DNA from: an uncultured Clostridiaceae bacterium
GTDB taxonomy: Bacteria; Bacillota; Clostridia; TANB77; CAG-508
Length of the DNA: 64,000 nt
Direction: 5' to 3'
Assembly (NCBI GenBank): GCA_947647275.1
Contig: CANSJQ010000003.1
Span: 62,001 to 126,000 of the forward strand
Part shown: one piece after another, positions 28,328 to 37,183 of the stretch
Position numbering within the stretch: the stretch's first letter is position 1
Layout of the letters: every line of letters begins with the position of its first letter
Notes under the pieces: model-generated
Database searches by the model: none
What the model was told of the DNA's origin: nothing
Seen by the model: the letters and a program-made list of their open reading frames with translations, nothing else
Position numbers and translations under genes: made by a program

Positions 28328-28336
28328 AAAAATGTA

Positions 28337-28366
28337 TTGACATAATGAATAAAAAGAGATTATAAT
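28337..28366 (+). promoter_or_regulatory. Consensus promoter without an obvious gene
   Basis: TTGACA (28337-28342) and TATAAT (28361-28366) with an 18-nt spacer, directly behind feoB and reading towards a region that has no credible ORF but does have structure (28377-28530). Confidence 0.6.
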
Positions 28367-28372
28367 AAATAT

Positions 28373-28530
28373 ACTAGAAATAACAACATGGTTATTTCTA
28401 AAAACTACTACAATGTAGCATAAAAAGATGGTGAATCCAGCCATAAATTGGAACTTAAAAAAGCGGTGAATCCAGCCAATAAATTGGAATTAAAAAAAGA
28501 TTAGGACATTAAAACTTTCCTAATCTTTTA
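28373..28530 (+). ncRNA. Candidate small RNA with two 35-nt tandem units
   Basis: Downstream of the promoter at 28337: a hairpin AGAAATAAC / GTTATTTCT (28377-28400), two nearly identical 35-nt units starting GGTGAATCCAGCC (28430-28464 and 28465-28499), then a terminator stem AAAGATTAGGA / TCCTAATCTTT (28497-28528). A 13-codon ORF (ATG 28429) ends at TGA right after a CGG. The arrangement fits a short structured transcript; function unknown and coding potential negligible. Confidence 0.4.
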
Positions 28531-28533
28531 TTT

Positions 28534-29919
28534 CTACTTAATTACTCCACTAATATTTTTAGAGCTAGAACGAGTTTTTTCTGCTACGCTTCCAATATAT
28601 GGTATTACACCTTTGTAATCGGCGTTTTTAGAATCTTTTTCATAATTTTCAGCATATAATCTAGATTTTTGAATTAAGTTAGATGTTAAGGCAGGAGCAA
28701 TATATGCTTTGCACTGTTTATTGTTTGTTCCATAAGCTCTTACATGTCCACCAACAATTACAGTCGATTCCATACTTTTTCCATTTATTTCTTTGCCTTT
28801 TTCAAATGTAAATTTTTTTCTAGTATCATAAAATGCCATATCTGACATGAATAAGTTACCAGAAGGCTTTCCAGCACATATATTTTCTCTTGCATTTGTT
28901 AAGTCTACGTTAAACCAGAAATCACCAATTTTTACTAAATTCCATGAATGTTCCACTTCTTCACCAGCATTATCCAAAGATACACCATCTATAACTACTG
29001 AATCAATATCAACACAACTTAAAACATTTCTTAATATTTCAGAATAGCCTTTGCATATAGATTTTCCAGTTAATAGTCCTATTAAACCACTTGCCATTTT
29101 GGATTCTTTTGAAAAACGAGGTTTCTCTGCTGCATCAAAATCATATTCGATTCTATTAGCAAGCTTATCGAGTATTTGAGCAGAAAGTTGAAGGTCAACA
29201 TTCATTTTATCAAGGTTTGGGTCAATATATAAATTGTTAAGTATCTCATTGTCTACAACATTTCTTATTTGCTTATAAGCTCTTACATTTAAAGGTGTAC
29301 ATTCACCTTGATGTGCATTATGAGCAGATCTGTTTTTAGCAACTATTTTTATTCCATCAATATCAAAACATTTTTCAATACAATTTAGTTTTTCCAATGG
29401 AAGCTCACCAATATTATCAATAGTTACAGTAATTGGAATTCCCTTATAATCTTTTCCAGATTTAACCATTTGTTCTATTTGTTCTATACTTAAATTATTA
29501 GCATATGCATAAGGAAATTTTTCACCAATAGTTTTGATATCTCCATATTCAAATACATTTTGACCTTTAAAAATAATTCCAAAATTATTTATTTGTGAAG
29601 AAGGTTCTCTTTTAGCGAAGTTACTTACAGTTCTAATTTCTTCTGGAGTTTCTATTAATAACGATTGATTGGTAAAATTACTTATATCCAAACCTTGCTT
29701 TTGCATTTGTTTAAGAGTTTCAAATAAATAGCATAAAGGAAAGATATTTCTAAAAGTCCTAAATGGAGATGAAGACTTTTCGCAATACATTAAAAATTCA
29801 TATGGTGTAATTTTACTTTTCATATCATCTTTAATTTTTCTTTGCATAAAAGGCTCACGTTCATTAAGCCAAGCTATATACATATTATTTATTAATTCAT
29901 AGTTAATTTCATTTTTCAT
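28534..29919 (-). CDS. Transglutaminase-like cysteine protease-fold protein
   Basis: 461 aa, cytoplasmic by sequence (no signal peptide). The C-terminal half has the transglutaminase/protease core: the catalytic Cys in GKSICKGYSEILRNVL (about residue 288), the His in EEVEHSWNLVKIGDFWFNVD (about residue 324) and the Asp in the same block (NVDLTNAR). The first half has no recognised domain. Such proteins are frequent in gut Clostridia; activity is not known. The ATG at 29917-29919 follows an AGGTGG on its own strand. Divergent from the tetR gene. Confidence 0.82.
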   Translation of the reverse strand: MKNEINYELINNMYIAWLNEREPFMQRKIKDDMKSKITPYEFLMYCEKSSSPFRTFRNIFPLCYLFETLKQMQKQGLDISNFTNQSLLIETPEEIRTVSNFAKREPSSQINNFGIIFKGQNVFEYGDIKTIGEKFPYAYANNLSIEQIEQMVKSGKDYKGIPITVTIDNIGELPLEKLNCIEKCFDIDGIKIVAKNRSAHNAHQGECTPLNVRAYKQIRNVVDNEILNNLYIDPNLDKMNVDLQLSAQILDKLANRIEYDFDAAEKPRFSKESKMASGLIGLLTGKSICKGYSEILRNVLSCVDIDSVVIDGVSLDNAGEEVEHSWNLVKIGDFWFNVDLTNARENICAGKPSGNLFMSDMAFYDTRKKFTFEKGKEINGKSMESTVIVGGHVRAYGTNNKQCKAYIAPALTSNLIQKSRLYAENYEKDSKNADYKGVIPYIGSVAEKTRSSSKNISGVIK

Positions 29920-30069
29920 TTGTTATGCCACCTTTCTACTTATATTGTATCGTATTTACAACTACTAATTAAATTATACAATATTTGTCATAATATTGCA
30001 AATTTTATGTACATATTTAACCAATAAATTTCCCGAAATCTATATACAAAAAACGAACTAAATGATATA

Positions 30070-30096
30070 CTAACAAAAGTTAGGTAACAATCGTTA
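30070..30096 (+). promoter_or_regulatory. TetR-type operator
   Basis: Two adjacent inverted repeats, CTAAC-AAAA-GTTAG (30070-30083) and TAAC-AATC-GTTA (30085-30096), lie just before the tetR ribosome site. Autoregulation is the likely use. Confidence 0.55.
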
Positions 30097-30119
30097 TTTA
30101 AAAAGGAGATGATAAGAAA

Positions 30120-30677
30120 ATGCCACCAAGAACCATATTTGAAAAAGAGCAGGTACTTAACATAGCCTATCACATAGTAGAAAAAGAAGGATTTGAAGGC
30201 TTAAATGCTCGAAAAATTGCTAAAGAGCTAAATGCTTCTGTTCATCCAATTTTCAAACACTTTAAAGATATGGAAGAACTAAAAAGAGCAGTATATGAAA
30301 AAATATATTCAAAATATCAAGAATACATGTTAAGTGGTGCAAATGAGGAACAAGCATATAAAAAAATGGGGTTATCATATATTAAATTTGCAAAAGATTA
30401 CCCAGAATTTTTCAAAATTATATTTATGCAAAAAACAAACCTTAATGCAGAAAATTTTATAATGGCAGATAATGTAGGAGATGATGTAATAGAGAAAGGC
30501 CAAATATTAACAGGACTTTCATTTGAAGAACAAAAGAAGTTCCATGTAAAAGTATGGATATTTACACATGGAATAGCATGTTTAGTTGCCACAAATACAG
30601 TAAAATTTTCAGATGTAGAAATAGAAGAATTATTAACACAAACTGTAAAAAAATTAATAATAGGATATAAAAACTGA
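30120..30677 (+). CDS. TetR-family transcriptional repressor
   Basis: 185 aa. N-terminal HTH: QVLNIAYHIVEKEGFEGLNARKIAKELNASVHPIFKHFKDMEELKRAVYEK, with the usual TetR helix 1-4 pattern at residues 9-58. The C-terminal ligand domain is helical (TetR_C-type, FHVKVWIFTHGIACLVATN). Aaaggag-type site AAAAGGAGAT precedes ATG 30120. It lies just upstream of an ABC-2 exporter (31018-34354), which it probably represses; the 340-bp gap between them holds repeat elements. Confidence 0.9.
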   Translation: MPPRTIFEKEQVLNIAYHIVEKEGFEGLNARKIAKELNASVHPIFKHFKDMEELKRAVYEKIYSKYQEYMLSGANEEQAYKKMGLSYIKFAKDYPEFFKIIFMQKTNLNAENFIMADNVGDDVIEKGQILTGLSFEEQKKFHVKVWIFTHGIACLVATNTVKFSDVEIEELLTQTVKKLIIGYKN

Positions 30678-30695
30678 TAGAAATGATAATTTTGA

Positions 30696-30739
30696 TGTAG
30701 GGGCGATTAGCAATCATCCGCTCTTCGAAGAAATAGCTT
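30696..30739. repeat. Family A dispersed repeat
   Basis: TGTAGGGGCGATTAGCAATC then ATCCGCTCTTCGAAGAAATAGCTT; head and tail match the copy at 25361-25408 while the central hairpin has changed. Confidence 0.6.
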
Positions 30740-30746
30740 TTAAATT

Positions 30747-30875
30747 AGTCACCTTATGCATTTATATATATTAAAATAAAAATCGAACCCTCCAAGACAA
30801 GGGGTATTCCCCCGCGATCTGCGGGCTGTCGGGCTTCAATTTTGATTTTAATATATATAAACACATAAGGTTACT
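30747..30875. repeat. 129-bp inverted-repeat element (MITE-like or structured RNA)
   Basis: The first 41 bases (from AGTCACCTTATGCATTTATA) are an imperfect inverted complement of the last 41 (to ACACATAAGGTTACT), with about five mismatches. The centre is GC-rich with its own stems (CCCTCC...GGGG and CCCGCG...CGCGGG-like). Together with the repeat at 30696 and AT-rich leader sequence it fills the 340-bp gap before the ABC ATPase gene; no ORF was seen. Confidence 0.6.
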
Positions 30876-31017
30876 CTACAAATTGTTATTTAGCAATTTT
30901 TGAAGGAAAATTTAAAAAACTAAAAAAAGTTACTGCCTAAACTATAATATATTACTACATGGAAGCGGATTATATATGCCATAATCTAAACAACAATAGA
31001 AAGGAAGATTTAATAAA

Positions 31018-31957
31018 ATGAACAATGTAATACAAGTCAAAAATTTAACCAAAGAATATAAAACTTTAAAAGCCATAGATGATATATCTTTTGAAGTACA
31101 TGAAGGAGAAATATTAGGTTTACTTCGGACCTAATGGAAGTGGAAAAACTACTACTATAAACTGTATATTATCTTTACTAAAATTTAGTAAAGGAAGTAT
31201 ACAAATATTTGGAAAAGAAATGAAACCAAATTCTTATGATATAAAAAGAGATATAGGAGTAATATTCCAAGAAGTAGCTGTATTTGAAGAACTAACAGTA
31301 TATGAAAATATAGACTATTTTTGTGGACTTTATATAAAAGATAAAGCTACTAGAAAAGAGTATATAGAAGGAGCAATTAAGCTAGTAAGTTTAGAAGAAT
31401 TTAAAAAGTTCTACCCAAAGCAATTATCAGGTGGCTTATTAAGAAGACTAAATATAGCTTGTGGAATTGCACATAAACCAAAACTAATATTTTTAGACGA
31501 GCCAACAGTAGCAGTAGACCCACAAAGTAGAAACAATATATTAGATGGAATAAAGAAACTAAGAGAAGCAGGAGCAACCATAGTATATACAACTCACTAT
31601 ATGGAAGAAGTAGAAATTTTATGTGATAGAATTATCATTTTAGATAAAGGAAAAATACTTGCAACTGGAACATCAGATGAACTTAAGAAAAAAGCTAGAA
31701 TAGAAGAAAAAGTTACAGTAGAAGTAAATAATTTAAAAGAAGATCAAATAGATAAAATAAGAAAATTGCAAAATGTAGAGGAAGTTAAATATAATGTAAA
31801 CAACTTAATTATTACATATAAACAAGGTGAAAATAATTTAGGAGAGCTTACAAATTATTTGAAGAAAGAAGAAATAAAATACAATAAAATCTATTCAGAA
31901 AGACCAACTCTAAATGACGTATTTTTAGAATTAACAGGAAAGGAGCTTAGAGATTAA
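31018..31957 (+). CDS. ABC-2 exporter ATPase (+1 frameshift at 31126)
   Basis: 312 aa once the extra C at 31126 (CTT-C-GGA, Gly37) is skipped. The break lies at the first glycine of the Walker A block, ILGLL-G-PNGSGKTTTINC; the zero frame reads CGG ACC UAA and stops. Downstream: Q-loop VIFQEVAVFEELTVYENI, signature QLSGGLLRRLNIACG, Walker B LIFLDEPTVAVDP and H-loop TTHYMEE, as in CcmA/NatA/DrrA-type ATPases, with the usual C-terminal extension. ATG 31018 follows AAAGGAAG. The stop codon overlaps the permease start by one base. Confidence 0.93.
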
Positions 31958-33138
31958 TGTTTATACATAATTTTAAGTATACCTTGAAAACACTATTTGG
32001 CAACAAAATACTAATATTTTGGACCTTTGCATTTCCAATTATAATGGCAACATTTTTCAACCTAGCATTTTCAAATATAGAAAATAGCGAAAAATTAAGT
32101 ATTATTAATATAGCAATAGTAGAAAGTAAAGAAACTAAAAATAATGAAATATTAAAGCAATCTTTTGAAGCTTTAAGTGATGAAGAAAACAAAGATAGGT
32201 TATTTTCTTTAAAATATGTAGAGGAGGCTACAGCAAAAGAACTATTAGAAAATGGCGAAATAACAGGATATTTAAACCTAGATGAAGATAAACCAAAAAT
32301 AGTAATAAAATCAAATGGAATAAATGCAACAATATTAAAATATGTTACAGAAGAAATAACTAGTACAAGCAAAATAGTTCAAGACTTAGCAAATAAGAAA
32401 ATAGTAGAAGAAAGTATGCAAGGAAAAGCACAAGTTGACTATGAAAAAATATATAAAGAAGCTTTAGAAATAGCAACAAAAGAAGACATAAGCTTCAAAA
32501 ATATATCAAATGCAAATTTAAGTTATACTATGATTGAATTTTATACACTAATAGCAATGACATGTTTATATGGTGGAATATTAGCAATGACAGCAATAAA
32601 TAATAGTTTAGCCAATATGGGAAATGTAGGAAAAAGAACAGCGGTAGCACCAATTAGCAAAGGAAAGCTAATAATTTCTAGCGTTTTAGCAAGTTATATA
32701 ACACAATTAATTGGAATTAGTTTATTATTTATCTATACAATATTTATATTAAAAGTAGACTATGGAAATAATTTGCCTTTAATAGTATTATTAACTTTGG
32801 TAGGAAGTTTAGCAGGATTATCACTTGGCTTAGTAGTTGCAACAACTCTAAAAACAAACGAAAACGCAAAAACAGGAATATTACTTTCAGTTACAATGTT
32901 TGGTTGTTTTTTATCTGGAATGATGGGAATAACAATGAAATATATCGTAGATAAGAATGTTCCAATTGTAAATAAATTAAACCCTGCAAGTATGATAACA
33001 GATGGATTATATTCTTTATATTATTATGATACTTTTAGTAGATATTATATAAATGTTATAAGTCTACTTATATTTAGTAGCATTATGATAGCAATATCAA
33101 TTATACAATTAAGAAAGCAAAAATATGAAACATTGTAA
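31957..33138 (+). CDS. ABC-2 type transporter permease
   Basis: 393 aa. One N-terminal transmembrane helix (about residues 20-40), an extracytoplasmic domain to about residue 190, then five membrane segments in the C-terminal half (around 195-215, 240-265, 275-295, 305-325, 365-385), the plan of ABC-2/YhgE/NatB-like permeases. It contains KTLFGNKILIFWTFAFPIIMATFFNLAF near the start, typical of the family. Start overlaps the ATPase stop (TTAATG). Works with the ATPase and the second permease. Confidence 0.88.
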   Translation: MFIHNFKYTLKTLFGNKILIFWTFAFPIIMATFFNLAFSNIENSEKLSIINIAIVESKETKNNEILKQSFEALSDEENKDRLFSLKYVEEATAKELLENGEITGYLNLDEDKPKIVIKSNGINATILKYVTEEITSTSKIVQDLANKKIVEESMQGKAQVDYEKIYKEALEIATKEDISFKNISNANLSYTMIEFYTLIAMTCLYGGILAMTAINNSLANMGNVGKRTAVAPISKGKLIISSVLASYITQLIGISLLFIYTIFILKVDYGNNLPLIVLLTLVGSLAGLSLGLVVATTLKTNENAKTGILLSVTMFGCFLSGMMGITMKYIVDKNVPIVNKLNPASMITDGLYSLYYYDTFSRYYINVISLLIFSSIMIAISIIQLRKQKYETL

Positions 33139-33142
33139 AAAA

Positions 33143-33190
33143 GTTCCAATTGGAGACGTTTCCTAATGGGGTATCTGTCCCAAATTGGAA
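33143..33190. repeat. Family B dispersed inverted repeat
   Basis: TTCCAATTGGAGACGTTTCC ... GGGGTATCTGTCCCAAATTGGAA, with complementary ends. It fills the gap between the two permease genes and supplies a spurious upstream ATG (33166) in the frame of the next gene. Confidence 0.6.
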
Positions 33191-33204
33191 TAGAAAGGAA
33201 AGAA

Positions 33205-34354
33205 ATGACAGTATTTAAAACATTTTTAAAAATATTAAATAAAAATAAATTTGTTGTACTTTTATATACAATAATATTACTAATATTTGGTGTGTTTAAT
33301 ATGACAACAAGTGAAAATAATACAAATTTTATAGCAGTTAAACCAGATATTTTAATAATAAATAAAGATGAAGAAATAGGCTTAACTAAAAATTTGGTAG
33401 ATTATATAAAAGACAATTCAAATATAATAAATATAAAACTAGAAGATGATAGTATTAATGATGCATTATTTTATAGAGATGTAAACTATATTATCTACAT
33501 ACCTGAAAATTATAGGCAAACTGTATTAAATGGTGAAAAACCAGAAATACAAATAAAAAGCACAGGGGACTACCAATCAAGTTATGCAGAAATGTTACTT
33601 TCAAGATATATAAAAATACAAAATATATATTCAAATGAAATAAAAAATGAAGCGGAACTAATAGAAAAAATAAATAATAGTTTAGAAAATGAAACACAAA
33701 TAGAAGTTACATCAAAGTTAGACACAAATAGTTTATCAAAAGCAAGCTTTTACTATAATTTTGCAAGCTATAGCATATTAGCAGGTGCAATATATGTAAT
33801 ATGCTTAATATTATCAAGTTTTAATGAAAAAATTATACGAAAAAGAACAATTATAAGTAGTATGAATTATAAAAAGCATAATAGAATACTATTACTTTCA
33901 AATGGTCTATTTGCAACATTCTTATGGCTATTTTATGTAATAATAAGTTTCATAATAGTAGGAGAAAAGATGCTTAGCACAGCGCGGTTTGATATACATA
34001 GTAAATTCATTTATATTTACAATGTGTGCTTTAACAATAGCATTCTTAATAGCAACAATAGTAAACAACAAAAACGCAATAAATGGAATAGTAAATGTAA
34101 TAGCGCTAGGCTCAAGTTTCTTATGTGGAGCCTTTGTACCAGTAGAATGGCTACCAAAAAGTGTTTTAACAGTAGCACACATTATACCAACATATTGGTA
34201 CATTCAAACCAACGAACTATTAAAAACAATAGAAGTATTTAGCATAGAAACTCTGATGCCAGTATTTATTAATATGGGAGTAATTATTTTATTTAGCATA
34301 TTATTTATTACTCTAACCAATATTTTTTCAAAGAAGAAAAGAATAGTTGGGTAA
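33205..34354 (+). CDS. Second ABC-2 type permease (+1 frameshift at 33985)
   Basis: 382 aa after skipping the extra C at 33985 (GCG-C-GGT, Gly261). Layout as for the first permease: N-terminal helix (residues 18-38), an outer domain to about 190, then membrane segments; the frameshift precedes the fourth C-terminal segments (IVNSFIFTMCALTIAFLIA, then NGIVNVIALGSSFLCGAFVP and the conserved PTYWYI block). The zero frame instead continues for over 90 codons of low-quality, asparagine-rich sequence. ATG 33205 is chosen since AAAGGAAAG is eight bases upstream; ATG 33166 lies within a repeat. Confidence 0.88.
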
Positions 34355-34366
34355 GCGAATGAATTT

Positions 34367-34396
34367 TTGACAATACCTCAAAAAAAATGGTATAAT
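34367..34396 (+). promoter_or_regulatory. Sigma-A promoter for the PIN-domain gene
   Basis: TTGACA (34367-34372), 18-nt spacer, TATAAT (34391-34396), followed by a 70-base leader to ATG 34467. Confidence 0.7.
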
Positions 34397-34466
34397 ATAG
34401 ACATAATACGGTTGGAAGATTATTGTAAAATTTACAACATCTTATACAGAAAGGGTAGGTAACATC

Positions 34467-35309
34467 ATGAAAAACAAAGAAATTGGTCATATTATATCAA
34501 AAGGAGGTAAGGTAGAAGACATACAGAAAGTAGTTCCAAATTTTCCTAATAATCCAACAAAAGAAACTTTTATCGAATTGGGTTATGCGGAATCTACTGC
34601 TAAGCGGTACATTTATTTATTAAGTCAGAACAATTCAAAGAAAGCACCAAAAAAAGCAGAGAGTTGTGTTAAAGTACAGGCAGATGACAATATGAATTTT
34701 GTTCAATCTACTAGGTATAATAATATATTAGTTGACACATGTGCTTTAACATCTGCTCGAGGTAGGGATATAATAGAAAGTGCTAAACAGGTAACATTTA
34801 TATTTGCAACACTAGAGGAGATGGACAAAAAGAAAAAGAATGGCACAAAGTCTTTAAAAGAAAATATAAAAAAATATACTTCTAAAATGTTGAGTTCCCC
34901 TAATAAATATATGTTGTCAAGGTTTAAAGGATATTCTGACGATAAATATGTTGACAACATTTTGTTGCAATATATGCAAATACTACCTAAGCAAATCAGA
35001 CCAACATTGTTAACAGCAGATGAAAACTTAGCAACTAAAGCATTAGCTCTTGAGCTTGATTATATTTTTGTGGAGCAAAATGAAAATGCAAAACTTGATA
35101 AGAAACTTGGCTATGGTATTTTTCTATCTAAAAGAAATGATGAACTTTACATTTCTAATAAGGGAACTTTTAAATTTGAAATTCATCGAGATGGAAATAT
35201 AATACCATGTGCAGCAAAAGTAGAAATTAAGGTTGAACATGGAGATTCTCTACATGTATATGAAAAAAAGGATTCTAAAACCATAGAGGAGCACATCATA
35301 AATATATGA
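34467..35309 (+). CDS. PIN-domain protein with N-terminal helix-turn-helix-like region
   Basis: 280 aa. Residues 90-205 look like a PIN nuclease: ILVDTCALTSARGRDIIES (first Asp), FATLEEMDKKKK (Glu) and LLTADENLATKALALELDYIFV (later Asp), the acidic residues expected at a metal-dependent RNase site. The first 60 residues (FIELGYAESTAKRYIYLLSQN) resemble a small HTH. A C-terminal beta-rich part follows. Function inferred as an RNase or toxin-like protein; no antitoxin gene is adjacent. Codon use is less AT-biased than neighbours, and an in-frame CGG (34605-34607) apparently encodes Arg47, suggesting transfer. Confidence 0.68.
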   Translation: MKNKEIGHIISKGGKVEDIQKVVPNFPNNPTKETFIELGYAESTAKRYIYLLSQNNSKKAPKKAESCVKVQADDNMNFVQSTRYNNILVDTCALTSARGRDIIESAKQVTFIFATLEEMDKKKKNGTKSLKENIKKYTSKMLSSPNKYMLSRFKGYSDDKYVDNILLQYMQILPKQIRPTLLTADENLATKALALELDYIFVEQNENAKLDKKLGYGIFLSKRNDELYISNKGTFKFEIHRDGNIIPCAAKVEIKVEHGDSLHVYEKKDSKTIEEHIINI

Positions 35310-35339
35310 TTAATTTTCTATAACAAAATCACTTCTACC

Positions 35340-35374
35340 AAACGGAAAACTATAATTATTAGTTTTCCGTTTTT
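35340..35374 (+). terminator. Rho-independent terminator
   Basis: AAACGGAAAACTA / TAGTTTTCCGTTT with a short loop and T run closes the PIN gene. Confidence 0.88.
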
Positions 35375-35492
35375 CTATGTAAAATGAAAAGTATTATATA
35401 AAAATTAATTAAAACAATTTATACAAGTCTTGAAAATTATAAATCATTAGTGTATATTATAATATGTTCAAAATGAAAAGGAGAAATGTAAA

Positions 35493-36446
35493 GTGTTTAT
35501 ATCAATTATATTAATAATAGTAGGATTTATACTACTTATAGTAGGAGCAGATATGTTAGTAAATGGGGCAAGTGGACTGGCTAAAAAGTTTCACATACCA
35601 GAAATAATAATAGGGCTTACAATTGTTTCTATTGGAACTTCTATGCCAGAATTATTTGTAAGTATAACATCTGCAATAGATGGATATTCAGATATGGCAA
35701 TAGGAAATGTTGTTGGAAGTAATTTGTGTAATTTATTATTAATTTTAGGATTAGCAAGTATTTTAAGACCTGTCAAATTCCAAAAAGAAACAATAAAATA
35801 TGAAATACCCATGTGCTTAATATTTACAATAATACTTATGATATTTGCAAGTACAGGAAGTACAATATCAAAAATAGAAGCAACTTGTTTACTAATATTA
35901 TTTAGTTTATTTATTGGCTATACAATAATTATGGCCAAAAAACAAAGTATGAATAATGCATTAGTTGAATTAGAAAAAGAGGATAAAAAGAAAAATAATA
36001 TAGTAAAAAATATAATATTTATAATATTAGGAATTATAGGTTTGAAAATAGGAGGAGATTTAGCAGTAAATAATGCTGTAAATGTTGCAAAAATTGTAGG
36101 TTTAAGTGAAAAAATAATAAGTTTAACAATACTTGCAATAGGGACAAGCCTTCCAGAACTTGTAACAAGTGTAGTAGCAGCACTAAAAGGAGATAGTGAC
36201 ATAGCAATAGGAAATATAATAGGCTCAAATATATTTAATATATTACTAATACTAGGAGTTTCAGCAATAATAAAACCTATTACATATAATATGTCATATA
36301 ATTTTGATTTAATGCTTTTAGCCGTTTCAACAATAATACTAGCAATCTTCCCATATATACCACCTAAAAAGGAAATGAGTAGATTAAATGGAGTACTATA
36401 TTGCCTAATGTATGCTTCGTATATAGGAATTTTATTTATGAAATAA
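35493..36446 (+). CDS. CaCA-family sodium/calcium exchanger-like transporter
   Basis: 317 aa, GTG start behind AAAAGGAG. Two homologous halves of five transmembrane segments, each with an alpha-repeat: SIGTSMPELFVS with NVVGSNLCNLLLILG in the first half, AIGTSLPELVTS with NIIGSNIFNILLILG in the second. The Glu of each PEL motif and the GSN-type turn coordinate the ions. YrbG/CaxA-like bacterial members exchange Ca2+ or another cation for Na+ or H+; the exact ion is not readable from sequence. Confidence 0.93.
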   Translation: MFISIILIIVGFILLIVGADMLVNGASGLAKKFHIPEIIIGLTIVSIGTSMPELFVSITSAIDGYSDMAIGNVVGSNLCNLLLILGLASILRPVKFQKETIKYEIPMCLIFTIILMIFASTGSTISKIEATCLLILFSLFIGYTIIMAKKQSMNNALVELEKEDKKKNNIVKNIIFIILGIIGLKIGGDLAVNNAVNVAKIVGLSEKIISLTILAIGTSLPELVTSVVAALKGDSDIAIGNIIGSNIFNILLILGVSAIIKPITYNMSYNFDLMLLAVSTIILAIFPYIPPKKEMSRLNGVLYCLMYASYIGILFMK

Positions 36447-36462
36447 GAAAGGAGAAATAAAA

Positions 36463-36780
36463 ATGGCAACTACAAATGAATATATAGAATATGTATGTGA
36501 ACAAATAAATGGAATTGGAGTTATTAGATATAAGAAAATGTTTGGAGAATTTATGATATATGTTAATGATAAACCAGTTATCATAGTTTGTAATAATAAT
36601 GTATTTGTTAAAAAGTTAGATTGTATAGAAGAAATGATGAAAGATGCAAAATTAGGTTATCCATATAAAGGAGCAAAAGAACATTATGTTTTAGATATAG
36701 ATAATTCCGATTTTTGTAAAAAAATTGTTAGTAAAGTAGAAGAAGTAACGCCTATACCAAAGTCTAGAAAAAAGAAATAA
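36463..36780 (+). CDS. TfoX N-terminal-domain protein
   Basis: 105 aa. The fold-defining stretches VIRYKKMFGEFMIYVNDKPVIIVCNNNVFVKK and PYKGAKEHYVLDID correspond to the TfoX/Sxy N-terminal domain. In Gram-negative bacteria full-length TfoX activates competence; stand-alone N-terminal domains in Clostridia have no established role. AAAGGAG precedes ATG 36463. Confidence 0.88.
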   Translation: MATTNEYIEYVCEQINGIGVIRYKKMFGEFMIYVNDKPVIIVCNNNVFVKKLDCIEEMMKDAKLGYPYKGAKEHYVLDIDNSDFCKKIVSKVEEVTPIPKSRKKK

Positions 36781-36797
36781 TTATTGCAATAACTTTA

Positions 36798-36846
36798 AAA
36801 GTCAACAACTATTTAGATATTTTTCTAAATAGTTGTTGACTTTTTA
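36798..36846 (+). terminator. Strong terminator overlapping the next promoter
   Basis: A 20-bp stem (AAAGTCAACAACTATTTAGA and complement) with T run. Its right arm contains the TTGACT -35 box of the sdpR-like promoter, so terminator and promoter are interlocked. Confidence 0.85.
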
Positions 36847-36890
36847 TTTTTACAATAGTATAATCTATTTAGATATATATCAAAATAGAT
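36836..36890 (+). promoter_or_regulatory. sdpR promoter and ArsR-type operator
   Basis: TTGACT (36836-36841), 17-nt spacer, TATAAT (36859-36864), then inverted repeat ATCTATTT (36863-36870) / AAATAGAT (36883-36890). The overlap with the -10 box suggests autorepression by the ArsR-family protein encoded next. Confidence 0.75.
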
Positions 36891-36907
36891 TAAGAGAGGT
36901 GATTATA

Positions 36908-37183
36908 TTGGGAATGTCAGAAACCTTAAAGGCAATTAGTGACCCTGTTAGAAGGGAAATATTAGAACTATTAAAAGATGGAAGAAGAACAGCAGGAGAA
37001 ATATCAAGTAGTTTTAATTTAACAGGTGCAACAGTTTCATATCATTTATCACATTTAAAGAAAGCAAACTTAATAACAGAAACAAAGCAGAAAAACTTTA
37101 TTTTTTATGAACTAAACTGCTCTGTATTTGAAGATGTTTTAGTTTGGATTTATAAGTTAGGAGGAAACAAAGATGAAAAATAA
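36908..37183 (+). CDS. sdpR: SdpR-like ArsR-family autorepressor
   Basis: About 91 aa. Winged-helix signature: ETLKAISDPVRREILELLKDGRRTAGEISSSF, then the recognition helix TGATVSYHLSHLKKANLITETKQKNFIFYELN. No metal-binding cysteine motif, as in SdpR, the repressor of the sdpRI immunity operon. TTG 36908 has the best spacing from AGAGGTGA; ATG 36914 is possible. Its last 11 bases overlap the SdpI-like gene, so both are co-translated. No sdpABC toxin genes are in the window. Confidence 0.85.
   Translation: MGMSETLKAISDPVRREILELLKDGRRTAGEISSSFNLTGATVSYHLSHLKKANLITETKQKNFIFYELNCSVFEDVLVWIYKLGGNKDEK

Noticed and set aside
33166..33204. Upstream ATG of the second ABC-2 permease
   Set aside because: It falls within a family B repeat and the ribosome site AAAGGAAAG lies after it; ATG 33205 is the better start.
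33986..34242. Zero-frame continuation of the second permease past its CGG
   Set aside because: The 85 or so codons are Asn/Ser/Lys-rich without membrane helices, whereas the +1 frame gives the expected final helices.
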